DNA of 64,000 nt from Gordius sp. MW1 (Eukaryota > Nematomorpha > Gordioida > Gordea > Gordiidae), in assembly GCA_964036665.1 (NCBI GenBank), contig OZ038531.1, positions 4,278,001 to 4,342,000 of the forward strand. The letters are read 5' to 3'. Both the position numbers and the translations under genes were made by a program. Each line of letters starts with the position of its first letter. Within the stretch, counting starts at the first letter, position 1. Of this stretch, positions 11,582 to 23,096 are shown in pieces. The notes under the pieces were generated by a model. That model saw only the letters and a list, made by a program, of their open reading frames with translations, made no database searches and was not told the DNA's origin.

Positions 11582-14500
11582 GTAAGGGCGTTATCTCTAT
11601 AAAATTCGATCCGGAGGGGTGGGGGTTTTAGGGTATAATAATTGGGACCGTGTACAAAGTTTTAAATTGTTTTTTCAAACTTAAAATTTTGTTTTAGCTG
11701 TTTAGAGTTGAATGGAGGATTAACATAGTTTTATGGTAGAAGAATAGTTTATTCTTGGTTGGGTTTTAACGTAGTAGGCGACTTGGGAGTCTTTAAAAAT
11801 TCGAACCCTATTAGCCTGGGGGTGGCAGGGAGGGGCGGCTTCCCCCTCTAAATCTAAAAATTCTTAAAATTTATATAATTGTGGCTAAAATTTCAAAAAA
11901 TTATCATTTTGCCCCTCCCTAAATCATTATTGCCCCCTCTGAATCCAATCCTGGGAATAAATTAACTCTGGTGCTATTTGTATATTTATCCTTTGAGTAC
12001 CCAAAATTTTAACTTCAGCAGAATTTAGGTGTTAGTCTGATGAATTGATTTATTATAATTTTAATAATAATAATAATAGTTCAGAAAATTAATATAATAA
12101 TTTTCAACATCTTAGATACCCTACCTGATCAACGAATTATGAGTATTTTTCACCCTTTTCCCCTATAAGTTAAAAAACTTGAGAAGCCCCGATAATTTTT
12201 ATTACTTTATCCAGAAATAATTTTCAAAATATATGGAAAATACAGTTTTATAGTTGAAATTCAGATTTATTAAAACAAAATTTTAAATAAAATTATTTTG
12301 GCAAAATGTCTAGGTGGAGCAAGAGGGGTGGAGATGGATGACGTCACGGCCCCGCCCTCCGATGACGTTATGGTCGAAATAGGAGCCCATAGATTGGTCC
12401 TGGCCGCGGCTTCTGATTACTTCGCCGCCATGTTCACCAACGATCGTTTGGTTGAAGCGCGTAGTTCCCGTGTATCCATGCGCGACGTGTATCCCTCCGC
12501 ATTGGTCGATATCGTGAACTACATTTATTCCGGTATCCGACATAAATAATGGCTGCTTTTATGGCTCGCTCTTTTATATATTTAGATTACATTTTGGATT
12601 AATTTTTTTAGTTGTACACTAGATTTGGTCTTTTAGACTTGATTGGGCTTAAAACTTAAAGTTTTTTCGTTTTATTACGCGTGTGTGCAATTGAATTTTG
12701 ATAGTAGACTTAGAAACATTATGAAGTTTTAAGTGTTTTTTACTTTTCTGAACGCACGTGAAAAATAGAGCTAGATTATTAATTTGTCAATTTAAAACAA
12801 AAATCATATGGTAAAATTTAATCTGATTAAGTTTGTAAAGGACATCCTTTTCAAGTTTGTATCAGTCCATTTTGGAGTCTTTCTCTAGCATTTCAAGTTA
12901 ATGACTATAATTTCTTGAAAAATCAACGGATTGAAAGTTGAATCCGAGATAATTCTAATGTTTTTAATTTCATTTAATATTATTGAAGGAGTTATAGAGC
13001 TGAAGGAAGATAACGTAGAAAATATATTAGCGACTGCCGGGTTGCTTCAATTGCCAGACTTAGTGGATGCTTGCTGTACATTTTTTGTTAAACAACTGCA
13101 TCCCTCCAATTGTTGTGGTATACGTTCATTTGCCGACGCTCAAGGATGCTTAGACCTGCTTAAAGCAGCCGATTCTTACATCATAGTATAAAATATTTTT
13201 GTTTGATAAAAAGAGCCATTTCAAACTTACTATAAACCGAATATTGTAATGAATAATAACTAATTTCTATTGAATCACATAGTAAAAACTATTATGATTT
13301 ATATCAAAATTTTGATAAGATGCGAGCTTAATGGTTATGATTAACGAAAGCAGAAGATTTGTATTATATAGTACATCATTAATAAATTTTAAAAATAATG
13401 CTTTTTTAAAACAATACCTAAATTTATATAGGAATATTGTAAAAACGCGTTATTTATCGATTAGCAATTTTTCAACTCCATTAACCGATTTTTTAATTTT
13501 AAAATTTTGTTTATAAACTTTTCCTATTATGTCTTGCAAAATTAAGAATTTTTATTATTCATTTAGGATAATTTTTTGGATGTCATACAACACCAAGAAT
13601 TTCTCCTATTGCCTTTGACTCAAGTTACCCAATTGCTGAGTAGCGAAGATTTAAATGTGGATAGTGAAGAAGTTGTATTTCATTCGATGTTAAGGTGGAT
13701 ATGCTATGATTTACCCAATCGAAAGCCATTATTGGCCAGTTTGTTGGAATGCATTAAATTGCCCCTACTGCCACCTCAGGTGGGGACATTAATTCATTGC
13801 TTTCAAAATTTCGCAGTGCCATTTAAAATTCTTTTCTCCATCTTATTTTATGATTTACTAAGTCAAATTTTTAAACATTATTATAAATTAGCTCTTTTAA
13901 TGAGGTGGTTAAAAATCTGGTTAGTAACCGTTTTCATTTTTCGTAAAGCAACATTCAAATTTAGGGGTTTTACGGAAACATCATGTTAATGATAAACATC
14001 TTTGCCTTTTAAAATTAAACATGTTACTAAAATTTTATGATACAAAGACAAACTATAGGTTGCTAATCAACGCTAAAAAGTGTACCGTTTTTTCCGCCAT
14101 ATTTAAATGTGCATGAAGTAATATATTAGTAAATTTTGTAAAGTGCTTATAAAATTACCATGTGATTAATCGAGCAGGGTATGCATAGACCAATAATACT
14201 ATAGACTGGCAAATAGCTGATAATTCTTATGTAAGGTATAGTCCGCCATCATGGTGACATATATTATTAACAAAACAAACTAAATGCCTATTTTTGGCTG
14301 GATTTTATTCTTTTATATTAAGCTAATATCACCTAAAATGTTAACAAAGAAAAGGACTAAGTCGCAATAAATTTCAATGCAAAGCACAGTTGTTCACCAG
14401 TGTATGAGTCTATGTAATCATCATTCATTGGCGTTTATTCAGTTTATATCGGAGCACATCGAATACAACGCGCTCTTCAAATCGAGCATGAAATGCCAAG

Positions 14501-17500
14501 AGCTCGTGATGGAAGCTCTAATGTTTAACCTAATGCCCGAACGAAAATTTACGACGTTCGATCGCAAAAAAATGAAACCGCGTAAATCTACGCTCGGTAC
14601 TTTGTATGCCATAGGAGGCATGGACTTTAGCCGGGGTAAACATTACCCCCCCCCCCCCCCGCCCCCCTTGCCATCTTCTTGGGCCGGGTCTATTATAAAA
14701 GTTTAAGAGAAATTTGTTTAACGGGCCAGTATTTGGTAGTGTTGTAAAAACGGCTGGGTATTGTTTGGTCGATTTTTGGTTTTACTAAGATTAACGGTTG
14801 CTTCTGGTCTGTTTTTCAAAACTCGACTAAGCCTAGAGGTCGACTAAGAAAAACCGACCAAAAAACCTTTGGTTTGTTCATGTATAGTCGACTAAAATCA
14901 AAGGTCGACCCAGCAAAACCCAGCCGTTTTTGCAACACCAGTATCTGGAGTTACTGAGAACTTAGATGGGATGATTTATTTAGGTACTTTAATAGATTTT
15001 AAGATAGTTTTGGGATAGGTACGCTCCTTTAAAATTGACCTTACGATAGTTATGTAAGAGACATGTAAGCATTGTATTGTAAGAATTTAATTTCATAACC
15101 GTATGTATTTAGAAAGTTTTAAAATGCATTAGCCTTTCAGGTAGTTGGGACATTATAGCACTAACTATTCATTACCTTTATGTAAAAAAATTTGATTTTA
15201 GGTGAACCCACAGACTTATTAATCTACTACTTTCTTCGTTTTGGTGTATAATTCGGACCGCCTACTTATGATATTATTCAGTACTTAAAGTTGATAGTAA
15301 TTTTTCAAATTATAAGGTAGTCAGATGCGAAATATGTATATGGTCGGTTTTCTAAACATTTTTTGAACTTTTGGAGGGAGAATTATATTTTATCATAGCT
15401 TTAGACGATCTATTCTACCCGTGGCCCGGGCTGTCAAAATATTAAATTATAGGCCCAGGCCCGGCCCGCAAATTTCATACAAAGCCCGACCCGGGCCCGT
15501 ATAATTTCCATTAAAATTTTACTTTTTTTCATCGAAATGGTAAACAACATATATATGTATTAAAAATATTACTAATAACACAGGTCTACATAAAAACCCA
15601 TCTTACAATCGGACGCCTATAATTCTGATAGAGAATTTTGCGCTGAACACCGGAACTTTTATAGATTTACTATTTCATTTAGGGGCCACTGGGATAGAGA
15701 GGTACGACTATAGGAAAGATGAATGGTGTAGTGTGGGGGAGTTGCGAGGTGGTAAAAGATTGCAATTTGGGGCAGCGGTCATAGGTGCTAAAATATTCGT
15801 AGTTGGTGGACGGGACGGACTCAAAACATTGAGTACGATGGAATGCTACGATCCAGTGAAAAATCAATGGACTTCTTTGGCCCCCATGATGACCCCCAGG
15901 CACGGATTAGGTATGTTTTATGCATAGACTAATGGACTGTTCAATCCCTTTGAAAAAATGTTGCAAATTTTGGCATCCATTTAGAAAATTTAATGGTTAG
16001 GTATATGTTTATAATGGTTTCGGTTAAGCCCTATATATTCATTTTGATATATAAATGTAAATCATTTAGAGTAAAAGTAATAATTATTTATATATAAAAT
16101 TACTTTTATAGCGCCATCTACACTACTTATTTCTATCATGAATTTTGGCCAATTCATATGCTTTGATGAATTTTTAAAATCGCTATAATGATTAAAGTAG
16201 GTTGTTTCATGTTGTAAGATCAATGATTATTGACCAATACAATCCATCGCTATACAAAGACAAACCCTACGTCACTTTTCAAAATGGCGGTCGTTTTTTG
16301 CAACACTTTTGATGCGTGAATATAAAAGAGATGAGCAGTCTATTAAGTCTATGGTTTTATGCAAACAGCTTCGCTGACATATAAAGACTTTGGATTTGTT
16401 TAGTAGACCTTAGGGCTTGTCTTAATATCGGATTCAGATTCGAATCGCGCGAACTTATCTTTGCATAAATATCCTATGCAATTTCATGGGTCAAACTCGT
16501 TTGTAATTATTAATGTTTTGTTTTTTGATAGTTGAAAACGGTTTTTTTGCTTATTTCAACTCTTGAGATTGAATCTTAACTTTGCTGATACCTTACGGTT
16601 TAAAAACACACAACATTTAAGCTAAGGAAAAATTTTGCGTCTTACAAAATCGCCGTTATGTTATGCGTCTGAAATGTAAATCTGCCGTGAATTCCAAATT
16701 AAAACACGGCTATGTTATAACCTCTACGACGATTTTTGCTGCGCAGCGAAATTCGATATTAAGACAAGACCTTAGGTGTTGGTCGAAATTCGAAAAATAG
16801 ATTAGGGGTTTTCGGTCTGTTTTTGTTAAGTCGGCCGTTGTTAGTCTTTGTTGAAACAATGATCGACTTAACAAAAACCAGGTCTTTTGAAAACATTAGA
16901 GTGCAGGCAAGAGTTAAATTGTTTAATTTGATTTAAAGATATATATTAATTAAGTTTGAATGTGACGTGAGAGTTAATTAGTTAGTTCGTTAATATTGTG
17001 GCTAAATCTAAAATTTTAAAGTTATTTTGAAATAGTCGGGTAACAGTTTTGAAATTCAACTCTTTTGAAACATTAAATATGAAGAAAAAAAATACATTCA
17101 ACCAAGTAAAATTATGTGTTTTTTAATTATATACTTGTCTCATTATGTAAAAGCCCAAATTTAACAGATTTTTTCTAAACCACTATAAATTTCTAATAAA
17201 TAATTACAATCAGCACATTACACGTGTATTTTTGTGGTACCCCATTTAATAAGCAAAAGGGGGGTTGCCAAAAAGTTTCATTAATATTGCGTTTTAAATA
17301 ATAAAGGTGTAGCTGTGCTCGAAGGTCCTTTGTATGCTGTAGGTGGACACGATGGCTGGAGTTATTTGAACACGGTAGAAAGATGGGATCCTCAAGTTAA
17401 AACTTGGAGTTTCATAGCACAGATGACCATTCCCCGAAGTACTGTTGGGGTGGTATCTCTGGATTACAAGTGCGATATTTTTGCACTTTAGTGCGAACAT

Positions 17501-20500
17501 TCCTGGAATGATAATTAATAAGACATTAGATTTTAACCTATTTTTTCATTATGTAGGCCGAAAAATGATTAATTTTTAACACAAACGCGACTCTGTGTTT
17601 TAAGTCCTGTTGTATTTTTCCTAAAACCTATGCTTTTAGTTTTTGGGTTGTGCGTCTTTCATGGTCATCTTATGTTTGCAACTTTTTACTATTTACAAAC
17701 TAGGTCTAAAGTTTCCTTTTTAATTGAATGAAACGTTCATTATACCATTTTATAGTTGTAAATTTTCGAAGCCCACTAAAAATCTTCCACAAACCCGAGG
17801 TTTAAACAGCCATCCTGTCGTAATTTTGCTGGACTTCCATACTTCTCGATTTATTTACAAATTTATCCAGGCACGGGCGGCCACATAGGTTATACCGGAC
17901 CCAACCCTCTAGTAGTGATGTAAAAATGGCTGGATTTTGTTTTGGTCGACCTTTGATTCAGGTCGACTAAACATAAACAGACCAAAGTTTTCTTAGTCGA
18001 CCCCTTAGCTTAGTCGAAGTTTGAATAACACCGGAGTCGATCGATAGTCCATTAAAACTTCGTTCTTTATATGGAATGCTTTTTATTTCCATCCCCATCC
18101 ATTACTTAAGCCAGGGTTTTAATAATTTCATAAGACTCGTTGAAAATTTATTTGTGCAATCATTAAAATAATATAATTAACTATTATCATTAGACAAAAT
18201 TTCGTACTAATATTAATAAAATCTGTCCCTGCCACCCCGTGGCTACGCCCATGGATATTTATATTGTAAAAGTAGGTTTCAAAAAGACATACACATCATT
18301 GTGCAAAATGGTCCATCAAGGAAATATGCAAAAATTCTAAAGTTTTGACTTTTGACGTTAAAATGCTTAACTTAACACCCAACCTATCAGAGCTGTTAAG
18401 TAACTAGTTACATGTAACTAGTTCCTGGAACTAGTTCCTTTTCTTCAGCAAAAAGTAACTGTAACCAGTTACTTTGACTTCAGGGTAACTGTAACTGTAG
18501 TTAGTTACATTATTTCAGTAACTGTGTAACTAAAGTTACAGTTACTTTTTATAAATTAAAATTTTTTTAATTTAAGTATTCAAATTACACGTCTAGTTTG
18601 TGTACTTCACTTTAATTTAAATTTCCTTCGCGGATCAAATTTGAATTTCGAATAGATAATCTATTTATCCGTAAATTACCAATATTATATTAAATATTAT
18701 TTTAGTACAAATTTGTATTCCAAAAATTTAAAGAAGTGACACAACAGATAAAAAATGTAATGAACATTTAATGAATTTTAATTGGTTATCTCTTATCAAT
18801 TGTTCAGTTCTTTTTATATATGTGCAAAACAAATTTTTATCAACATAAAATATCATAAGATTTTAGCCCAACCTCTAAATTTAAATTTTGAAAGCCATTT
18901 GATAAATTACTTGAGTACAATATTAATGAATGTTATTGAAATAACATTTAATGGATGTTATTTAAATGCTTAGTAAAAAATTCAAAAATGCTCAGTAAAT
19001 AAACTTATTAATGCTCAGTTGTAAATATAAAATGCTCAATAATTTTAATTAATAATCCTCAATACTAATCTATTTAGCGTTAATATTTTATAAAAAATAA
19101 AGTTAAATTAAGTTTGTGGAAATTAAAATAGTTTTTTATTCAAGCTACATTAAACAGATTGGAGACGTGATTGTTAAATTTTTATGAATTAAAAGGTATC
19201 TTAGTGTCTTGAATTTTTTCGTCCCTTCTCACCCTTCAAATAAATATGGCAAATTAGAAAAGCTATGAAAAGTAATGACCTATATTTCCCATTCTAAAAT
19301 GCTCTGTCTCTTCCTTCTTAAATTTTGCTATGCTTGTGTTTATAATGTATTTATTGACAAATTTATTTAAAGAATTCAAATACGTTGGATTTTTTTAATC
19401 TTTCAAAGTCGAATTCAAGAGGGCATTCACACATTTATAAATTCGAATAATAGTGATTTGTTAATATATAATAATTTCCCTAAATTGACGAAACTTTTCA
19501 TTAAATTCAATGTACCCCTACCATCTAGCGCCCTCGTCGAGCGTCTTTTTAGTCTTGGTAAATTAATTTTTAGTGAAAACGAACTAGCTTATTAGCTGAC
19601 AATATAGAAAATAACGTATTATTGAATCGATTCATCTTTATTACCTTCTGATTTTTATATAAATGTTTAAATAAATAAAATCAAAAAATGTTATTTAACT
19701 TTAGGTGTAACTAGTTCCATCAGGTAAGTAACTGGAAATCAGTTACATTTGAAAATTTATTACTGTAACTGTAATTAGTTACATTTTTTGTGAAAGTAAC
19801 TGTAACTTAACTAGTTACTGGGGTAAAGTAACTTTAACAGCTCTGCAACCTATGCATATAAATCATCAAGTAAACACCATGTGCATAATTTCATATGTAA
19901 AATGTAACATTTAATGCAGGTTTTTCTTCCTAAAAGATTTCAGCTTGTATCCAATGCGGTGTTTTAAAAAATTTGCTATATACAATTTATAATTTATCAG
20001 ATTGTACGCGGTAGGTGGTAGAGATGGTAACAATTGCTTACAAAGCGTTGAAACTTACGACCCTTACAGCAATAAATGGACATTGTGTGCCCCTATGTCC
20101 GTTAAGCGAGGTTGCGTCGGTGTAGCCACTTGTAATGGCTTCATTTTTGCTGTGGGTGGACATCAGTCCTCTTCAAAAACACTTAATGCCCTATTCTACG
20201 ATTGTGCTGAGAGGTAAGCCAAGATATTCGTTAGATGATATAATATAGAAATTATTATTATTTTTTATATTTAACGATAATTAGAAGTTATTAAATTTGA
20301 TATCTTTTGATTGGGATTCTAAGCCCCCCCCCCCTAATTACGCCCATATTCATCCTGATATTTCAAAATACAGCTCTCCTAATACTTTCTGTATAACCGG
20401 ATGTATAATAAATTTTTGCACACAGTTTTATACACCTTTAAACTTTGCCTTTGTTATAGATATGGGCGTAGCCAAAATTGGATTTAAAGGGGGGGGGGCA

Positions 20501-23096
20501 ATAATAATTTAGGGAGGGCCAAAATGATAATTTTTCGAAGTCAAAAATATATTAAATTTTGAAGAGATTTTGGATCTAATAGATAGAAAGTCTATGTGTT
20601 TATATTTTGTGTGTTGGCAAAAGGTACGATCCTAAAACAGATACGTGGACCACCGTTTGTTGCATGAATATTCCCCGAGACGCCGTTGGACTGTGTTCAC
20701 TAGGACCCGACGTGGTTATAGCCGTAGGAGGTTACGACGGGCAAAATTATCTCAAATCCGTCGAAGTTTATGACCCATTCACCAACGAGTGGACTTTTGT
20801 GAGCATTCATTCGCTGCATTCTGTTTCCCATATTTTATAGGAATCCAGCACAACTGGCGAAATGCACAACTCGAGAAAAGTCAACTTATTTATAATCCCC
20901 ACTTAAAATTTTAGGGAATGGAATGAGTTAAAATAATATTTAGCATACTATTATGAATAGGCTGCCATTCATCAATATTATCATATAAGAAGCAGAAGGA
21001 TATTGTTTGTCATAGTTGTTCAAGTTTGGCAAACAAATACCGACATAATGATTGCTCGTCTTAATTGTGCAAGAATATTATTATACTGAAAAAGCAAGGA
21101 TTTAGCGATAATACTATGTGTTGCTTAACTTTAAATTATTTGAAGCATTACTCGACACATTTGTTACATGTTTGCCTTAAAATATTATGAATTTCGCCAC
21201 ATATGCAGTTCGCCAATTTGCAGGAGCGTTTTATAGTGTTGTTATCTAGCGCGGCTTTAAGACTTCGGCTGTTGATAGGAGTACACAGACTTGATAACAT
21301 CGCCATAAAAAGAGTCTATCTTGAGAAGCGCGTCCCTAGTGTATGTAAGGTCCCTTTTTTACTGATTCCCTCCCCTACGGTCCTAATGATAAAAATACTA
21401 TGGGGCGAGCGTTATTAATTTTATAGCACCGCCACATTTGCCGTTTTTATAGCTACACGTGTGACGCTTAGATTATTTTTACACGACTGCACAAAACAGC
21501 ATACAGCGCGTTGTTGCCAATAACAACAAGCTAATACCCCCTAAGCATTTATCAAATGGCACATCCGAGACAACAGAAGGATATATTAGTAGTCGGTTTG
21601 CACCACACGCACATTCAATGTTTTCAAAAATAAGAAGACTTTCAATGTGGGTTGGGTATGGCTATTATAATGCACACCATAATATCACTCTAGCAGACCC
21701 CTCGGCGCGCCCGTTACAACGCTAGTATTTTATAAGTTTTTGCCTTCAGTCGTTACATTTGTCGAGACTAATTGACTTTAAGTTCGCGTTTGATAGGATA
21801 AATAAGTTAATTTGATATTAGATGACGTCTCGCGGCTTATGTAAATTTCAATACTCAACAATTGAATATATTAAGCTCATGGATTTTGAATGCCATCTAT
21901 TGTGGTGATTTATTTAATGTACGATAGATTAACCTTTAACCATCAAGATGTAGGTATAGCGTTAAATTTTACCAACTATATTCCACTTTTATTAATAAAT
22001 CCACTATTGTTATTACTTTATATACTTTGCAGGGGTAAAACACAAGACTAGACCGTTTTATTAAATAACTACCGCTTTATACATAAAATATTAAGGTGTG
22101 TATAATAGCGATATATACATAATATTGAAATCAAATTGGCAACAATAAATTATCGACCTTGAATCCCCGACCATTCGACTCAAGTGTGTTCAAACATAGA
22201 CTAGATAGACTGCTCATCAACGCACAAAATGTGTACCCCTTTTCCACCATTTCAATGATAACATGGTAAAGTAGTGATTATATGAATATTTGTAATTTTT
22301 GTAAATTAAATAATCTTAAAAGGCAAATAAAAAATATTGAATTGGGTAGATATCAAAAACAGCATTTCTAAAATAAACATCATTTACAATAAATAAAAAT
22401 TAAAAATGTAAAAACTTTGATGAAAGTTTGTTTAATTATATAGCGCCATCAATATTTTTGTATAATATTAATTTATTGACGTTCGTTTTAATTTATAAAC
22501 TAGTGAGGAAAAAAATTGACTGTTATAGGGCAAAATTATATGACACCAGTTGCACTCTTCAAAATGGAGGAAAACTTGACACACAAATGGCATGAGCAGT
22601 CTATCTAGTCTATGTGTACAAACTAAACGTGTATTTAGATAAACCCGTGAACATCTTAGATTGCACCAAAACACTACACTTTTTTTTAATAAATATACAC
22701 ATTCATACATTCTTGCATGTTTATTCTCAGCTGGCTTCATTGAATGCCGGTCGCGCGGGTACATGCGTCGTTTGCGTACCCAACTCTCGGGGCTTGTCGG
22801 CGAGTTGTGCTACGAAAACCAATAACACAGCCGCATCAACCACAGCCCCAGCCATTTCCATTACTGTCAACGACGACGCCCCACCCCTCGTAGCCGACAT
22901 CCACGTGACTTCCTCGTCTTCGAATGCCGCGGCGGCGATCACGTGTCAAAGAATGGTGACATCAGCTGCTGGGACATCACGTGACGGTGGTCAATCGCCC
23001 TTCCATTGCGGACCAACCTTTTTCCCCGGAGATATTGCGGTCATAACCACTTTGATGGACGACAATTTTGACGAACCAAACGAGTTGCGCGAATAA
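11419..23096 (+). CDS. KLHL5: kelch-like BTB-BACK-kelch protein of the KLHL1/4/5 group (gene span, ten exons)
   Basis: The ten exons join in consistent phases to 2130 nt (709 aa plus stop). Proteins of this type are substrate adaptors for CUL3 ubiquitin ligases, and KLHL1/4/5 members also bind actin. An N-terminal [18 protein letters not shown] leads into a BTB domain (about 40-150, with an insert in the first hairpin). A BACK domain follows (about 150-290), then six kelch blades (about 312-600, each with a GG doublet: IGGMD, VGGRD, VGGHD, VGGRD, VGGHQ, VGGYD). Blade 3 has [20 protein letters not shown] and the last blade ends in [12 protein letters not shown], both hallmarks of the KLHL1/4/5 subgroup. 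A tail of about 105 residues beyond the usual end is Ser/Thr/Ala-rich and unrelated to anything I recognise. KLHL5 stands for the group; I cannot separate KLHL1, 4 and 5 in an invertebrate. An upstream non-coding exon is possible. Confidence 0.9.
11815..11957. mobile_element. GGGCGTAGCCAG-family MITE, degenerate, in kelch intron 1
   Basis: Starts near TTAGCCTGGGGGTGGCAGGG, has the family core (CTCTAAATC, TTGCCCCTCCCTAAATCATTATTGCC) and ends near AATCCAATCCTGGG. Both terminal CATGGGCG motifs are gone. Confidence 0.55.
12314..12532 (+). CDS. KLHL5: KLHL1/4/5 exon 2 (BTB core)
   Basis: Acceptor TGTCTAG, phase 1; donor GTATCC, phase 1. Carries [18 protein letters not shown] and IVNYIYSG of the BTB fold. 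Its first 20-odd codons ([11 protein letters not shown] region) have no counterpart in typical family members. A second same-phase AG at GAAATAG just before GAGCCCAT would remove them. Confidence 0.85.
12989..13185 (+). CDS. KLHL5: KLHL1/4/5 exon 3 (end of BTB, start of BACK)
   Basis: Begins in phase 1 after TATTGAAG and ends in phase 0 before GTATAA. Encodes [20 protein letters not shown], then the BACK-domain marker [18 protein letters not shown]. Confidence 0.9.
13567..13779 (+). CDS. KLHL5: KLHL1/4/5 exon 4 (BACK)
   Basis: Acceptor TCATTTAG, donor CAG before GTGGGG, phase 0 at both ends. Encodes [16 protein letters not shown] through LPLLPPQ, the conserved middle of the BACK domain. Confidence 0.9.
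14050..14230. mobile_element. decayed copy of the 420-bp CATAGACT hAT MITE family, kelch intron 4
   Basis: GCTAATCAACG and AAGTGTACCG-TTTTTTCCGCCAT match the family body seen at 52313-52744; the ends are CTATAGG and CTATAGACTGG. About half the internal sequence is missing and no target duplication is legible. Confidence 0.4.
14443..14635 (+). CDS. KLHL5: KLHL1/4/5 exon 5 (end of BACK, first kelch strand)
   Basis: Acceptor TTTATTCAG, phase 0; donor GTAAAC, phase 1. Encodes the [14 protein letters not shown] helix, the MPERK linker, [17 protein letters not shown] and the first kelch strands. The intron opens with a run of C residues (14643-14660). Confidence 0.9.
14737..14940. mobile_element. 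GGTCGAC foldback MITE, 204 bp, kelch intron 5
   Basis: Left end TAGTGTTGTAAAAACGGCTG, right end its inverse with small changes. The flanking 8-mers GTATTTGG (14729-14736) and GTATCTGG (14941-14948) match at 7 of 8. The interior is an imperfect palindrome of GTCGAC/GGTTTT words. TAGTG ends plus an 8-bp duplication suggest hAT. Confidence 0.75.
15415..15656. repeat. GGCCCGGGC repeat patch and fragment of the TAA-target palindrome family, kelch intron 5
   Basis: 15415-15510 is a GC-rich patch of GGCCCGGGC/CCCGACCCGGG words. 15579-15656 resembles the left end of the palindrome at 41270 (TAACACAGGTCTAC, then CTGATAGAGAATTTTG-GCTGAACACC). Both are truncated remnants just upstream of exon 6. Confidence 0.5.
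15683..15910 (+). CDS. KLHL5: KLHL1/4/5 exon 6 (kelch blades 1-2)
   Basis: Acceptor TTTCATTTAG, phase 1; donor GTATGT, phase 1. Contains [36 protein letters not shown] and PRHGLG. A 431-bp MITE begins 12 nt into the following intron. Confidence 0.9.
15923..16353. mobile_element. CATAGACT hAT MITE, 431 bp, adjacent to the exon 6 donor
   Basis: Inverted ends CATAGACTAATGGACTG and CAGTCTATTAAGTCTATG with identical 8-bp duplications GTTTTATG at 15915-15922 and 16354-16361. The same element, inverted, is at 61647-62071. Insertion displaced the intron sequence starting 12 nt after the donor GT. Confidence 0.85.
17307..17469 (+). CDS. KLHL5: KLHL1/4/5 exon 7 (kelch blade 3)
   Basis: Acceptor ATAATAAAG (weak pyrimidine tract), phase 1; donor AA before GTGCGA, phase 2. 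The join to exon 8 restores [14 protein letters not shown], matching the family, so the unusual donor is accepted. Confidence 0.85.
17913..18030. mobile_element. GGTCGAC foldback MITE, short copy, kelch intron 7
   Basis: TAGTGATGTAAAAATGGCTGG, then TTTTGGTCGACCTTTGATT, GACTAAACATAAACAGACC, ending near AATAACACC. No clear target duplication. Confidence 0.55.
18234..18255. mobile_element. GGGCGTAGCCAG MITE, right-end remnant
   Basis: Only CTGCCACCCCGTGGCTACGCCCATG is left, a solo end within kelch intron 7. Confidence 0.45.
18388..19845 (+). mobile_element. decayed hAT transposon, 1458 bp, in kelch intron 7
   Basis: Ends CAGAGCTGTTAAGTAACT and AGTAACTTTAACAGCTCTG are flanked by identical 8-bp CAACCTAT at 18380-18387 and 19846-19853. 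The subterminal regions are dense in GTAACTAGTTAC palindromes. A short transposase relic sits at 19503-19595. This is a defective hAT rather than a simple MITE. Confidence 0.85.
19503..19595 (+). pseudogene. hAT transposase C-terminal relic
   Basis: The frame reads [19 protein letters not shown], then [10 protein letters not shown] and a stop. This matches the hAT C-terminal dimerisation block (P-x-SSA-x-VER-x-FS-x-G). The rest of the transposase is not readable. Confidence 0.75.
20001..20213 (+). CDS. KLHL5: KLHL1/4/5 exon 8 (kelch blades 4-5)
   Basis: Acceptor TTTATCAG, phase 2; donor GTAAGC, phase 2. Encodes [20 protein letters not shown] and [18 protein letters not shown]. Blade 5 has GGHQ where GGHD is usual. 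Confidence 0.9.
20316..20590. mobile_element. two GGGCGTAGCCAG MITE fragments, kelch intron 8
   Basis: 20316-20350 ends CCCCTAATTACGCCCATAT (a right end). 20462-20590 starts ATATGGGCGTAGCCAAAATT and keeps the left half (AATAATTTAGGGAGGGCC, AAAATGATAATTTTT). The second fragment ends about 35 bp before exon 9. Confidence 0.55.
20624..20798 (+). CDS. KLHL5: KLHL1/4/5 exon 9 (kelch blade 6)
   Basis: Acceptor GGCAAAAG, phase 2; donor TTT before GTGAGC, phase 0. Encodes [20 protein letters not shown] and [19 protein letters not shown]. Confidence 0.9.
20840..22190. other. kelch intron 9, no gene seen
   Basis: No supported reading frame; only short frames without recognisable features. Confidence 0.4.
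22195..22614. mobile_element. CATAGACT hAT MITE, 420 bp, kelch intron 9
   Basis: Ends CATAGACTAGATAGACTGCT and its inverse. Flanking 8-mers TGTTCAAA and TGTACAAA match at 7 of 8. The right end lies about 115 bp before exon 10. Confidence 0.8.
22731..23096 (+). CDS. KLHL5: KLHL1/4/5 exon 10 (propeller closure plus novel tail)
   Basis: Acceptor TTATTCTCAG, phase 0. [14 protein letters not shown] closes the propeller. The family normally ends within a few residues, but here the frame continues for about 105 residues of Ser/Thr/Ala-rich sequence with an acidic end. Stop TAA at 23094-23096. Confidence 0.85.
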   Translation: MASLNAGRAGTCVVCVPNSRGLSASCATKTNNTAASTTAPAISITVNDDAPPLVADIHVTSSSSNAAAAITCQRMVTSAAGTSRDGGQSPFHCGPTFFPGDIAVITTLMDDNFDEPNELRE

